A stretch of DNA of 64,000 nucleotides from JABURQ01 sp029243145 (GTDB taxonomy: Bacteria > Planctomycetota > Planctomycetia > Planctomycetales > Planctomycetaceae), in the NCBI GenBank assembly GCA_965660145.1, contig CBFHYX010000013.1:62001-126000 (forward strand). Direction: 5' to 3'. How positions within the stretch are numbered: position 1 is the stretch's first letter; each line of letters begins with the position of its first letter. Positions 1-8,505 of the stretch are shown in pieces. The translations under genes were made by a program, and so were the position numbers. The notes beneath the pieces were generated by a model. That model searched no databases. It was given only the letters and a program-made list of their open reading frames with translations, and was not told the DNA's origin.

Positions 1-711
1 GGTTGGGGAGCATTCGGATTGGGTGCGAAAGTGGGAGCCTTCATCGAAGGAGGAGCCAATTTTCTGTCGAGCATCGGTATCCCGTTACGATTGGGGATCG
101 GCATCATTGCGGTGTTAGTGGCGAGTTTTGCCGCCACGACATTAGATACCGCAACGCGATTACAGCGTTACGTTGTTCAGGAGCTGGGGCAGACCCTCAG
201 AATCAAGCCTCTAACCAACAAATTTGTCGCGACAGGCTTCGCCGTTTTTCTCGGTGGAGCTCTGGCCATGATGCCCGCTCCGGGAAAAGGGGCCGGCACG
301 GGAGGACTAATTCTTTGGCCGCTGTTTGGGGCCACGAATCAATTACTGGCCGGTTTAGCATTTATGGTGATTGTCTTTTATCTCTGGCGTCGCGGGAAAC
401 CGATCTGGTTTGCCGCGATCCCGATGGTGGCCATGTTGATCATGCCGGCCTGGGCGCTGGGCTGGCAACTCTTTAATGCAAACTCTGGTTGGGCGTGGCC
501 ATTAGTGGCAATGCTGAAAGGAGATCAGGAGTGGGCCTGGCAACAGACTCATTTGCTGTTTGCCATCGGCATCGGCACACTGGCTCTGCAAGCCTGGATG
601 ATCGTGGAGGGATTGCTTATCTGGTCGAAAGTCAAAGGAGTCATTGAAGAACCATTGCCGCCACTCACTGCAAAACCCGCGACAGCATCAACCGAATCGA
701 TGCCTTGCTGA
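1..711 (+). CDS. cstA: Carbon starvation protein CstA family, C-terminal part
   Basis: Only the C-terminal part (about 236 residues) is present; the reading frame is open from base 1, so the gene starts upstream of the window. CstA proteins are inner-membrane transporters linked to peptide or pyruvate uptake during carbon limitation. Visible support is a run of hydrophobic segments and the family-like stretch around SFAATTLDTATRLQRYVVQE, followed by a conserved FGATNQLLAGLAF region. The tail after about residue 200 is short, polar and variable. The 55 bp gap to the next gene shows no clear terminator. Family assignment is confident; substrate is not known. Confidence 0.88.
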   Translation, partial: GWGAFGLGAKVGAFIEGGANFLSSIGIPLRLGIGIIAVLVASFAATTLDTATRLQRYVVQELGQTLRIKPLTNKFVATGFAVFLGGALAMMPAPGKGAGTGGLILWPLFGATNQLLAGLAFMVIVFYLWRRGKPIWFAAIPMVAMLIMPAWALGWQLFNANSGWAWPLVAMLKGDQEWAWQQTHLLFAIGIGTLALQAWMIVEGLLIWSKVKGVIEEPLPPLTAKPATASTESMPC

Positions 712-766
712 CGAATATCATTTTCAGACACACACATTATAATGCCCAAGTAGAAGGGGATTACTC

Positions 767-1654
767 ATGAAACATTTCCTGCTGACTCTCGCTGTCGGAC
801 TGTCGTTGTTGGCGTCCCAAACAGTCAATGCTGCCGAGAAACTGAAGTTGTTGATTGTGGATGGTCAGAACAATCATAAATGGCAAGCTACGTCGCCCAT
901 CTTGAAACAGTTCCTTTCAGACACGGGACGTTTTGATGTGTCTGTGGCGACCAGTCCTGCGAAGGGGTCACCCGCCGAAGCTTGGGACAAATTCGCTCCC
1001 GAGTTTTCTGCGTACGATGTCGTTCTCAGTAATTACAACGGCGAAGAATGGCCGATGCGTGTGAAGACCGACCTTGAACAGTATGTCGCCGGAGGCGGCG
1101 CGCTGGTCATTGTCCATGCCGCCAATAACGCATTCCCCAATTGGCCCGCTTGGAATCAGATGATCGGCCTCGGCTGGAGAAACAATAAATTTGGAAATCG
1201 TGTGATTGTGGACGAAGAGGGTGAAAAAGTGGTCGTGCCGGCAGGTGAAGGACCGGGAGCCGGACATGGCAGCCAGCACGAGTTTGCGGTTCGCGTGCGC
1301 GATACCGAACATCCCGTCACTCAAGGGATGGCGGCCGAATGGATGCACTCCAAAGACGAACTGTATCACGGTCAACGCGGACCGGCACAAAGCATGAATA
1401 TTCTGGCGACAGCCTTTTCAGACACGGACCCTGAGAAACGTGGGACGGGTGCTCACGAACCGATGATCTGGTGGATCCCTTACGGCAAAGGCCGCGTGTT
1501 TACAACACTTCTGGGTCATGCCGATTACTCGATGAAATGTGTTGGTTTCCAATCAGTCGTTGCGCGGGGCAGTGAATGGGCGGCAACCGGCGAAGTGACC
1601 TTGCCGATTCCTGACAATTTTCCGACTGCCGAAAAAACGTCTTCTGTCGAGTAA
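767..1654 (+). CDS. Secreted ThuA domain protein
   Basis: A 295-residue protein with an N-terminal signal peptide (residues 1-22, cleavage after NAA is likely). The rest matches the ThuA-like fold, a glutamine-amidotransferase-like domain named from trehalose utilisation: KLKLLIVDGQNNHKW at the start, VVLSNYNGEEW, then GGALVIVHAANNAF and a late GKGRVFTTLLGHADYS motif. In planctomycetes such proteins are common and often occur with sugar or glycan degradation genes; the biochemical role is not settled. A good ribosome site (AAGGGG) precedes the ATG at 767. The gene is followed 16 bp later by an AMP ligase. A second ThuA domain occurs in this window, fused to DUF1080, at 44126-45763. Confidence 0.85.
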   Translation: MKHFLLTLAVGLSLLASQTVNAAEKLKLLIVDGQNNHKWQATSPILKQFLSDTGRFDVSVATSPAKGSPAEAWDKFAPEFSAYDVVLSNYNGEEWPMRVKTDLEQYVAGGGALVIVHAANNAFPNWPAWNQMIGLGWRNNKFGNRVIVDEEGEKVVVPAGEGPGAGHGSQHEFAVRVRDTEHPVTQGMAAEWMHSKDELYHGQRGPAQSMNILATAFSDTDPEKRGTGAHEPMIWWIPYGKGRVFTTLLGHADYSMKCVGFQSVVARGSEWAATGEVTLPIPDNFPTAEKTSSVE

Positions 1655-1670
1655 GCGATAAATTGATCTC

Positions 1671-2978
1671 ATGAACGATACCGATGTGGTCTTTCCAGCC
1701 GATCGCGAGAGCCTCCGACGCATCCAGTTACAAAAATTGACTGGCATGTGTCGCGAGCTGTCTCATGCGAATCCTTTCTGGACGCAACGTCTGGAAAGTG
1801 TTGGTCTGGATGCGGCTGCCATCGATAGTTGGGACGCGTTCGCGCAAATTCCGTTGTTACAAAAGAGCGATTTGGTCGCCTGTCATGCGGCCAATCCTCC
1901 CTACTCCTCCAACTTGACCTACCCTTTGGTGCGGTACTCGCGACTGCATCAAACTTCGGGAACGACCGGTAAACCACTCCGCTGGCTGGATACTCCCGCC
2001 AGTTGGGACTGGCTGATGGAATGCTGGAAACAGATCTATCACCTCGTCGGCCTCACGCCCGAAGATCGAGTTGCGTTTCCGTTTTCCTTTGGGCCATTCA
2101 TTGGTTTTTGGGCCGCGTTCGAAGGCGCACAGCGGCTGGGAAACCTCTGTCTCTCCGGGGGCGGAATGAGTAGTCAAGCGCGACTTCGGATGATTCTCGA
2201 TAACGAAGCGACCTTCCTTTGTTGCACGCCGACTTATGCCCTTCGCCTTGCCGTGGTAGCCGAGGAAGAGGGAATCAACATGGCCGACTCGGCAGTTCGC
2301 GGCATCATTGTCGCGGGAGAACCGGGCGGCAACATTCCCGCCATCCGCAAACAGATTGAAACGGCGTTCGGAGCGCGCGTCTTCGATCATTGGGGAATGA
2401 CGGAAATCGGCGCGTTGGGAGTGGAATCTGTTGACTACGCGGACGGTCTATATCTCTTGGAAACAGAATGCATCGCCGAGATTATTGATTCAGAAACGGG
2501 CCAGTCGGTGGAAGCGGGCGAGACGGGCGAGTTGGTGATCACCAATCTAGGTCGCTGGGGGAGTCCCGTGATTCGTTATCGAACGGGCGATCTTGTCCAA
2601 GAAGACGTTTCAGGTTCCCCTGATGGCTTGTGTCTGAAACGTCTCAAAGGTGGTGTCCTCGGGCGTGCCGACGACATGATGACGATCCGCGGTAATAACG
2701 TGTTTCCGTCCAGCATCGACGCGATTGTGCGCGAGTTCGACAGTGTGGTCGAGTACCGAATGCACTTCACGACCAAACGAGAAATGAATCATCTGAAGAT
2801 CGAGATCGAACCAATCGCGTCTCTTGCCGGTTCGGACGATGAGCAACAACTTCTCACCGATATCAATCGAGCCATCAAAGACCGTTTGAATTTTCAGGCA
2901 GAGATCGTGGCTGTTGAGCCGGAGTCATTGCCAAGGTTCGAACTCAAAGGCCGCCGCTTCAGCAAAGATGGCGAGTGA
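1671..2978 (+). CDS. PaaK-like phenylacetate-CoA ligase family, AMP-forming
   Basis: A 435-residue adenylate-forming enzyme of the PaaK type. The N-terminal segment resembles PaaK (a LTGMCRELSHANPFWTQRL start followed by QIPLLQKSDL). The phosphate-binding motif is HQTSGTTGKP near residue 95, a second adenylation motif is DHWGMTEIG near residue 240, and YRTGDLV near residue 305 precedes the C-terminal AMP-binding domain. Such enzymes activate an aromatic or other carboxylic acid as an acyl-AMP and then the CoA thioester. No phenylacetate degradation genes are nearby, so the acid is unknown. It follows the ThuA gene by 16 bp and may be cotranscribed with it and with the small gene at 2992. Confidence 0.82.
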   Translation: MNDTDVVFPADRESLRRIQLQKLTGMCRELSHANPFWTQRLESVGLDAAAIDSWDAFAQIPLLQKSDLVACHAANPPYSSNLTYPLVRYSRLHQTSGTTGKPLRWLDTPASWDWLMECWKQIYHLVGLTPEDRVAFPFSFGPFIGFWAAFEGAQRLGNLCLSGGGMSSQARLRMILDNEATFLCCTPTYALRLAVVAEEEGINMADSAVRGIIVAGEPGGNIPAIRKQIETAFGARVFDHWGMTEIGALGVESVDYADGLYLLETECIAEIIDSETGQSVEAGETGELVITNLGRWGSPVIRYRTGDLVQEDVSGSPDGLCLKRLKGGVLGRADDMMTIRGNNVFPSSIDAIVREFDSVVEYRMHFTTKREMNHLKIEIEPIASLAGSDDEQQLLTDINRAIKDRLNFQAEIVAVEPESLPRFELKGRRFSKDGE

Positions 2979-2991
2979 AAGGGGCTCATCG

Positions 2992-3570
2992 ATGATTAAG
3001 CTCCGCGACGAAATCGCTCGCACTCGCTGGGGTTGTATTTGCTTTGTCGTGCTTGGAGGTCCGTTGATCATGATGCTTTTGTGCTCCGGTTGGCCTCATA
3101 TTGATCACACCACCGAACAAGATGCGAAGAACCGTTATACGGAATGGACGGGACTTCCTTGGCCACAATCGGGCAAGATCATTGGCTTTGGAGACGATCA
3201 TGGTATTTTTCACCTGAGTAGTGAAGGAGATTTTTTCCTTGTCTTTGAAGTTGATGACGAAGCACTCGAAGAGATTCTTAAGAGACAACCCGAGTCGCCA
3301 AGTCCTGAAGAGTGGTTATTTTCTGATTGGCAATCGGGTCCGGTGCCGGGAGTAATTGGCTCCCATCGCCGGTTCTCGACACTCGCGACTTTTTCGACGC
3401 ATGCCTATAGCTCTGTGAACGAACAAGATATTTCGGAAGCTTTCAACAGCGAAGAGATTTTCTACAGTGCATCCGAACGATGCTGCGAAGGTCTCGCCTG
3501 GCATAACGGGACGTTAATTATTGTCGTTCCAAGTGAGAATCGCGTTTGGGTTTGCGACTGGGACTATTGA
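2992..3570 (+). CDS. Small membrane-anchored hypothetical protein
   Basis: A 192-residue protein that I do not recognise. The start at 2992 is chosen because AAAGGGG lies at a proper distance upstream; an in-frame ATG at 2968 would overlap the preceding gene by 11 bases. Residues 13-32 form one hydrophobic segment, so the protein is probably anchored in the cytoplasmic membrane with the rest outside. The remainder is acidic and rich in aromatic residues, with a C-terminal part containing CCEGLAWHNGTLIIVV and ending in VWVCDWDY. No enzyme motif is visible. The gene follows the AMP ligase closely and probably ends that transcription unit. Confidence 0.65.
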   Translation: MIKLRDEIARTRWGCICFVVLGGPLIMMLLCSGWPHIDHTTEQDAKNRYTEWTGLPWPQSGKIIGFGDDHGIFHLSSEGDFFLVFEVDDEALEEILKRQPESPSPEEWLFSDWQSGPVPGVIGSHRRFSTLATFSTHAYSSVNEQDISEAFNSEEIFYSASERCCEGLAWHNGTLIIVVPSENRVWVCDWDY

Positions 3571-3610
3571 GTGAGCAAGTCCATCACTGCTCAATCGTAT
3601 TCAGTAAAAA

Positions 3611-3628
3611 GCTGGGACTCGTCCCAGC
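3611..3628. repeat. REP-like hairpin
   Basis: GCTGGGA and TCCCAGC form a perfect 7 bp stem around CTCG, followed by the CCTACG tail that is also seen after the palindrome at 23440-23475. It lies 28 bp before copy 1 of the long repeat. Confidence 0.6.
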
Positions 3629-3655
3629 CTACGAAACTGGATTGACGCAAAGCCG

Positions 3656-4208
3656 TACCAGAGTTAGCGTTCGTGATTCGCCGACAGGCGATTCTATCTT
3701 TGACAATTTGAACGTCATTACAACTCGCAGACCCCCGCGGCTTGCGCCGCAGGGCTATCAGAAAACGCGCCTCTAACAACATAGCCCATAGCCCCACTGC
3801 GCAAGCAGTTGGGGCCGGTTCAAATGTCATTGCGTGTCGAAGGTCATCTGTACGAGCCCGCGGAGCTTGCGATCCTCGGCTATGCCTCTTGTGCCGGGCC
3901 ATAGCCATTGTGCAAGCACAACGGCTGGGTTCGAGCGCCATAGATTGTTCAACAATGACGACCGCTGCAACGTGAGAAAGGAGGCGATCTCGCGTGACGT
4001 AGAAGGTACGTCCACAGAAAAAGCGGCATCTCTCCAAATCGAACTGATCCGCGCAAACCGATGAGAGTCAACAACTTGCTCAAGAGTATGGAAGATGCCG
4101 GGCCAAGGGTATGGAACAGTATCCGTCAAGAATCTTCAAGAGTATGACCAGGTGTGTCCCCGAATCTTGACATCTTGACATCTTGAAACGGGTGTTGAGT
4201 GTTCAGGA
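3656..4208. repeat. Long dispersed repeat, copy 1
   Basis: About 553 bp that is closely similar, with small indels, to 23531-24084 in the same orientation. The shared part runs from TACCAGAGTTAGCGTTCGTG to a tail containing GTGTCCCCGAATC and TTGACATCTTGA. Inside are palindromes closed by GCAA or TTGC loops. This copy is the more decayed one: the hairpin near 3901-3922 has lost two loop bases and carries one mismatch. Indels are not multiples of three, which argues against a conserved protein. Function is unknown. Confidence 0.8.
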
Positions 4209-4284
4209 AATTATTAAGAATGAATGATTCTCAACCACCGTGCCTGTAAGCTGATATCTCTCTCTGACCGGAAATACTGAATCT

Positions 4285-5286
4285 ATGACTGAATCATTGA
4301 AAACATTAATCATCGGCGGCGGGTCTATCGGCGAACGACACCTGCGCTGCTTCCAACAGACGGGACGAACTGATGTCCTACTCTGTGAGATCAATGACCA
4401 GTTACGACAAACGCTTAAAGATCGCTACCAACTCGAACATGTGTTTAGCGATCTGTCAGAAGCCATCAATCAAGATCCCGATCTCGCCGTCATCTGCACG
4501 CCGGCTCATCTGCATATTCCCATCGCGCTCCAGCTTTCCAAACAGGGCATTGATTTGTTGATCGAAAAACCGGTCAGCACATCATTGGACGGTCTTACTA
4601 AACTGATTGATCTCGTCGAACAGAATTCACTGATGACGGGTGTCGCCTATGTGCATCGATCCAATCCCGTCCTGGAGAGCATGCGACATGCTATTCGGGA
4701 AAACCAACTCGGCAAACCGGTGCAAATCAATTGTGTCTCGGGGCAACACTTTCCGTACTACCGACCCGCGTATCGAGACATCTATTACACACAACACTCC
4801 ACCGGAGGCGGTGCCGTCCAGGATGCATTGACCCATCTCATCAATCTGGGTGAATGGTTTGTCGGACCGGTCACGAGTCTGGTTGCGGATGCCGAGCACT
4901 GTGTCCTCGCAGGAGTCGAAGTCGAAGACAGCGTGAATGTGATGGCCCGACATGGACAAGTGATGGCATCGTACACGCTCAATCAGCACCAAGCCGCCAA
5001 TGAAACGGTTGTGTCGGTGATCTGCGAAAATGGGATTGCCCGCTTCACAGGACACGAGGGCCAGTGGTCGTTTATGACCGAACCGGAAACCGATTGGCAA
5101 TTCGGTCAACAAATTACGTTCGAGCGCGATACACTATTCCTCAATCAAGCCCAAGCCTTTCTCGATTGTGTTCAAAATCGGACTTCGCCCCTTTGCACAT
5201 TAGAAGAAGGAGTTCACACCTTGCGAGTGGCTCTGGCCATACTGGACTCCGTCGCGACACGCGAATGGAAAACGATTGACGCCTGA
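4285..5286 (+). CDS. Gfo/Idh/MocA family oxidoreductase
   Basis: A 333-residue NAD(P)-dependent sugar dehydrogenase-type protein. The N-terminal Rossmann motif is GGGSIGERHLRC (residues 10-21); the family motif EKP occurs near residue 93 (LLIEKPVS), and the C-terminal alpha/beta domain carries GGGAVQDALTHLINLGEW around residues 172-190, where the catalytic or substrate-binding His of the family usually lies. It is the first gene of a tight block: the SDR follows after 18 bp, the symporter 6 bp later and an aldolase 29 bp after that. The block suggests oxidation of an imported sugar or sugar acid; the substrate cannot be read from the sequence. Confidence 0.87.
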   Translation: MTESLKTLIIGGGSIGERHLRCFQQTGRTDVLLCEINDQLRQTLKDRYQLEHVFSDLSEAINQDPDLAVICTPAHLHIPIALQLSKQGIDLLIEKPVSTSLDGLTKLIDLVEQNSLMTGVAYVHRSNPVLESMRHAIRENQLGKPVQINCVSGQHFPYYRPAYRDIYYTQHSTGGGAVQDALTHLINLGEWFVGPVTSLVADAEHCVLAGVEVEDSVNVMARHGQVMASYTLNQHQAANETVVSVICENGIARFTGHEGQWSFMTEPETDWQFGQQITFERDTLFLNQAQAFLDCVQNRTSPLCTLEEGVHTLRVALAILDSVATREWKTIDA

Positions 5287-5304
5287 AACAGAAGTAAAAC
5301 CCTG

Positions 5305-6099
5305 ATGACAGAACCAACCATCAATCAGCTTTTCGATCTCTCGGGCCGCGTTGCGCTGGTCACGGGAGGAGCCGGCTATCTCGGCTCGTCAATGTGTGGT
5401 GCTCTGGCGGAAGCGGGAGCCTCGGTTGTGATCTCCAGTCGCGATTTAGAACGAGCGAAATCCGCTGCCAGCGAATTACCGATTGTCGGTGAGGCTCGTC
5501 ACTTCGGCGTTGTCCTCGATCATACAGACGAAGACAGCTTGAAATCAGGATTCAATGCCGCGATTGACCAAGCCGGGCAAATCGACATTCTCGTCAATAA
5601 TGGACAAGGAGGGCCAGCGAAAGATTGGACCGCTGTGACGGGAGAAGAGTTCGAGCAACAACTCCGTAATGCGAGCGGATATTTTCTGCTGTCGCGATGT
5701 TTACGCGATCACGTGACTGCTCGCTCTGCTGCTGGCTCGATTGTGATGATTGGATCAATGTACGGCGTGGTCGGTTCTTATCCCGAAGCATATGCAGATG
5801 TCTGTTCCGCCAGCCCGGTCGCGTATCATGCACTCAAAGGGGGCATTATCCAAATGACTCGGCATCTCGCCGTCTATTGGGCGTCCGATAATATTCGTGT
5901 GAATTGTCTCAGCCCCGGCCCATTCCCCAACGACAATGCACCGGTCGAGATGGTGACTCGCCTCAAAGACAAAAGTCCGATGCGGAGAATGGGCGAGCCT
6001 CACGAGCTGAAAGGAGCCTTGCTACTTTTGACGAGTGACGCGGGCAGTTATCTTACGGGACAAAATCTCGTTGTCGATGGAGGCTGGACCGCCTGGTAA
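5305..6099 (+). CDS. Short-chain dehydrogenase/reductase
   Basis: A 264-residue classical SDR. The cofactor motif is TGGAGYLGSS near residue 20, the NNAG-type motif appears as NNGQG near residue 98, and the catalytic Ser (IGSMYG) and Tyr-x-x-x-Lys (YHALK) are present near residues 150 and 175. The C-terminus ends with the usual SDR stretch YLTGQNLVVDGGW. It lies 18 bp behind the Gfo/Idh gene and only 6 bp before the symporter gene, so the genes are almost certainly one operon. A second, distinct SDR is encoded at 16344-17096. Substrate specificity is not evident; a sugar or sugar acid is the likely class from context. Confidence 0.87.
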   Translation: MTEPTINQLFDLSGRVALVTGGAGYLGSSMCGALAEAGASVVISSRDLERAKSAASELPIVGEARHFGVVLDHTDEDSLKSGFNAAIDQAGQIDILVNNGQGGPAKDWTAVTGEEFEQQLRNASGYFLLSRCLRDHVTARSAAGSIVMIGSMYGVVGSYPEAYADVCSASPVAYHALKGGIIQMTRHLAVYWASDNIRVNCLSPGPFPNDNAPVEMVTRLKDKSPMRRMGEPHELKGALLLLTSDAGSYLTGQNLVVDGGWTAW

Positions 6100-6105
6100 A
6101 TCATC

Positions 6106-7677
6106 ATGAACACACCCTTGATACTCGCCAATTCGATCAAGACTGTCACCGAATCTTCTGGTCTCACGGCCATTGATATTGGCATCATCGTACTTTATGC
6201 CCTCGGCACCATCGCACTTGGTTGGTATTACGGACGCAATCAGAAAACAACGTCCGAATACTTTACCGGCAGCGGCAACATGAATCCGGTGTTGATCGGC
6301 GTTTCTCTCTTTGCGACGCTGCTCAGTACCATTACTTACCTTTCGTCACCGGGCGAAGTGATCGGTAAAGGCCCCGGCATTCTGGCCAACTATCTGGGTT
6401 TGCCCATTGTTTATATTGTAGTCGCTTATGTTCTCTTGCCGGTTTATATGAAGCATAAGGTCACGAGTGCTTACGAACTTTTAGAAGTGAAACTCGGCTT
6501 GGGAATTCGTTTGCTGGGAGCATCGATGTTCCTCGTCCTGCGGCTTTTTTGGATGTCGCTGCTGTTGTTCCTCACTGCCAAAGCACTCACGTTGATGTTG
6601 GGGCTTGATCCAAAATACATTCCCGCCGTTGTCGCGGTGACCGGAGTGGTCGCCATCACTTACACATCACTGGGGGGGTTGCGAGCGGTTGTCATTACCG
6701 ACTTGATGCAGACCATTTTGTTGTTCGGCGGTGCATTGTTGGTGATCGGGACGGTCAGTTGGCAGATGGGAGGATTCGGCTGGTTTCCCACAGAATGGGA
6801 TCCCAACTGGGACACTCAACCCCTCTTCAGTTTCGACCCCAGTACCCGGATCACTTTTGTGGGATCTTTGCTCTCGATGTCTTTGTGGTACATCGCCACT
6901 TCGGGAGGAGACCAGGTCTCCGTACAACGCTTTATGTCGACCACCGATGTGAAAGCCGCACGCCGCTCGTTTGCTGTCCAACTTTGTGTCTCGGTCACGG
7001 TCGGCGTCACGCTGGCGTTTGTTGGTTTCTCTTTGTTGGGATACTTCCAGGCATTCCCGGAAGCTCTGCCGGCAGAGATGGATTTGAAAAAGAACGCCGA
7101 CGATATCTTTCCGCACATGATTTCTTATCATCTACCTGTCGGAATTTCAGGACTGGTCGTCTCGGCAATGTTTGCAGCGGCGATGTCGAGTATTGACTCA
7201 GGCGTCAATTCGATCACCGCCGTGGTTCTGACTGATTTCCTCGACCGCTTTGACCGAGCACCACAATCGGATAAGTCGCATATGATGTTTGCCCGCTGTT
7301 TGGCGATTGCCATCGGATTGATTGTCGTCTTCTTCAGTTCTTTCATGGGAGCCATCGAAGGGAATATCACGACTGTCACCGCCAAGACAACCAACTTACT
7401 CACGACGCCGATCTTCTGCCTATTCGTCTTCGCCTTGTTCATTCCGTTTTCAAAACCATTAGGAGTCTGGATCGGTTCTGCCTGCGGCGTGACGACGGCG
7501 GTTCTCATCGCGTTTTCGGGAGAAATTTTTGGATTCCTGGATCCAGTGGAAAAGACCATTGCTCCCGTTACCTTTCAGTGGATTGCCCCCTGTGCCATGT
7601 TTGTCACACTCACCATCGGCAGCCTCATCAGTTACATCGAAACTCAACTGGACCGGGCCGATGAAACTAATCATTAA
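6106..7677 (+). CDS. Sodium:solute symporter (SSS family)
   Basis: A 523-residue membrane protein with roughly 13 hydrophobic segments, the usual size for SSS transporters. Characteristic stretches are TTSEYFTGSGNMNPVLIG, then a LSTITYLSSPGEV segment in the first core helix, and a late FAAAMSSIDSGVNSITAVV motif that contributes to the sodium site in this family. Such proteins use the sodium gradient to import sugars, sugar acids, amino acids or similar solutes. Sitting between two dehydrogenases and an HpaI-type aldolase, a sugar or sugar acid is the most likely cargo. The ATG lies 6 bp after the SDR stop codon. Confidence 0.9.
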   Translation: MNTPLILANSIKTVTESSGLTAIDIGIIVLYALGTIALGWYYGRNQKTTSEYFTGSGNMNPVLIGVSLFATLLSTITYLSSPGEVIGKGPGILANYLGLPIVYIVVAYVLLPVYMKHKVTSAYELLEVKLGLGIRLLGASMFLVLRLFWMSLLLFLTAKALTLMLGLDPKYIPAVVAVTGVVAITYTSLGGLRAVVITDLMQTILLFGGALLVIGTVSWQMGGFGWFPTEWDPNWDTQPLFSFDPSTRITFVGSLLSMSLWYIATSGGDQVSVQRFMSTTDVKAARRSFAVQLCVSVTVGVTLAFVGFSLLGYFQAFPEALPAEMDLKKNADDIFPHMISYHLPVGISGLVVSAMFAAAMSSIDSGVNSITAVVLTDFLDRFDRAPQSDKSHMMFARCLAIAIGLIVVFFSSFMGAIEGNITTVTAKTTNLLTTPIFCLFVFALFIPFSKPLGVWIGSACGVTTAVLIAFSGEIFGFLDPVEKTIAPVTFQWIAPCAMFVTLTIGSLISYIETQLDRADETNH

Positions 7678-7706
7678 AAATATTTCACTCCTAGAATGAC
7701 ATCCTC

Positions 7707-8474
7707 ATGAGAACCAGCAAACTGCTGTCCAAGATTCGCTCCGGCAAGGTCGCTCAGGTTTGCGCCCTTGGACATTTTATCCCGTCGTATGTTTGCCATG
7801 CGGCCCATTTCGGTTTCGATGCCATCTGGCTCGATTGCGAACACCGCGCTTGGTCGGATCGCGAACTCCAATCGATGTTGGCGTATTTTCATCAATATGA
7901 CATCGATTGCATGTTGCGGACTCCGACGCTCGAAAAAGCGAAGCTCTATCGATACCTCGAAGATGGTGCCACCGGCTTGATGATTCCCCACGTTTCGACT
8001 CCCGAACGGGCCCGCGAACTGGTTCAAGCGGTCAAGTTCCCGCCGATTGGTGACCGCGGTCTCGATGGCTCGGGGCTCGACAGTGAATTTCATCTCTCTG
8101 GAGGCGACAGCTACACCGACGACGCCAACCGCGAAACATTTTTGGTGGTCCAGATAGAAACTCCCGAAGCGATGGAGAACGTCGAAGCTATTGCCGCCGT
8201 TGAAGGAGTTGATGGATTATTTATGGGTCCGGGAGATCTTGGCTTACGAATCAAAAAACTGAATCCCGGCTTCACCTTGGATGAAGCCCGTACGAAGTTG
8301 GCCGCGGCCTGCAAAAAACATGGCAAAGCGTGGGGATTACCGGCCGCCGATGAAGCTCACTTGAAACAATTTGCCGAGGAAGGCGCTCAGATACTCGCTC
8401 AAGGCGGCGAATTCATGGCACTCAAAGAGATGCTGGAGAACGTCTCGCAACGGTTTGATCGGGCAGTCGAATAA
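7707..8474 (+). CDS. HpcH/HpaI family aldolase
   Basis: A 255-residue class II aldolase of the HpaI type, close to the usual family length. The family active-site region is visible as WLDCEHRAWSD near residue 45 (the catalytic His), a metal-binding segment VVQIETPEAMENV near residue 150 with the Glu ligand, and GLFMGPGDLG near residue 172 with the Asp ligand. These enzymes cleave 2-keto-3-deoxy sugar acids or related 4-hydroxy-2-ketoacids into pyruvate and an aldehyde. It ends the block with Gfo/Idh, SDR and symporter genes, which supports a sugar-acid catabolic pathway. The next gene is convergent, starting its stop at 8506. Confidence 0.87.
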   Translation: MRTSKLLSKIRSGKVAQVCALGHFIPSYVCHAAHFGFDAIWLDCEHRAWSDRELQSMLAYFHQYDIDCMLRTPTLEKAKLYRYLEDGATGLMIPHVSTPERARELVQAVKFPPIGDRGLDGSGLDSEFHLSGGDSYTDDANRETFLVVQIETPEAMENVEAIAAVEGVDGLFMGPGDLGLRIKKLNPGFTLDEARTKLAAACKKHGKAWGLPAADEAHLKQFAEEGAQILAQGGEFMALKEMLENVSQRFDRAVE

Positions 8475-8505
8475 GTTGGCATGATTGAGTTCAGATGCGA
8501 ACTTA

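Larger units (their letters stand above)
3571..4284. other. Gene-free stretch filled mostly by a dispersed repeat
   Basis: This 714 bp gap holds a REP-like hairpin (3611-3628) and copy 1 of the long dispersed repeat (3656-4208). Open frames in it are short, overlap on both strands and are not kept between the two repeat copies, so I call no gene. Confidence 0.7.
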
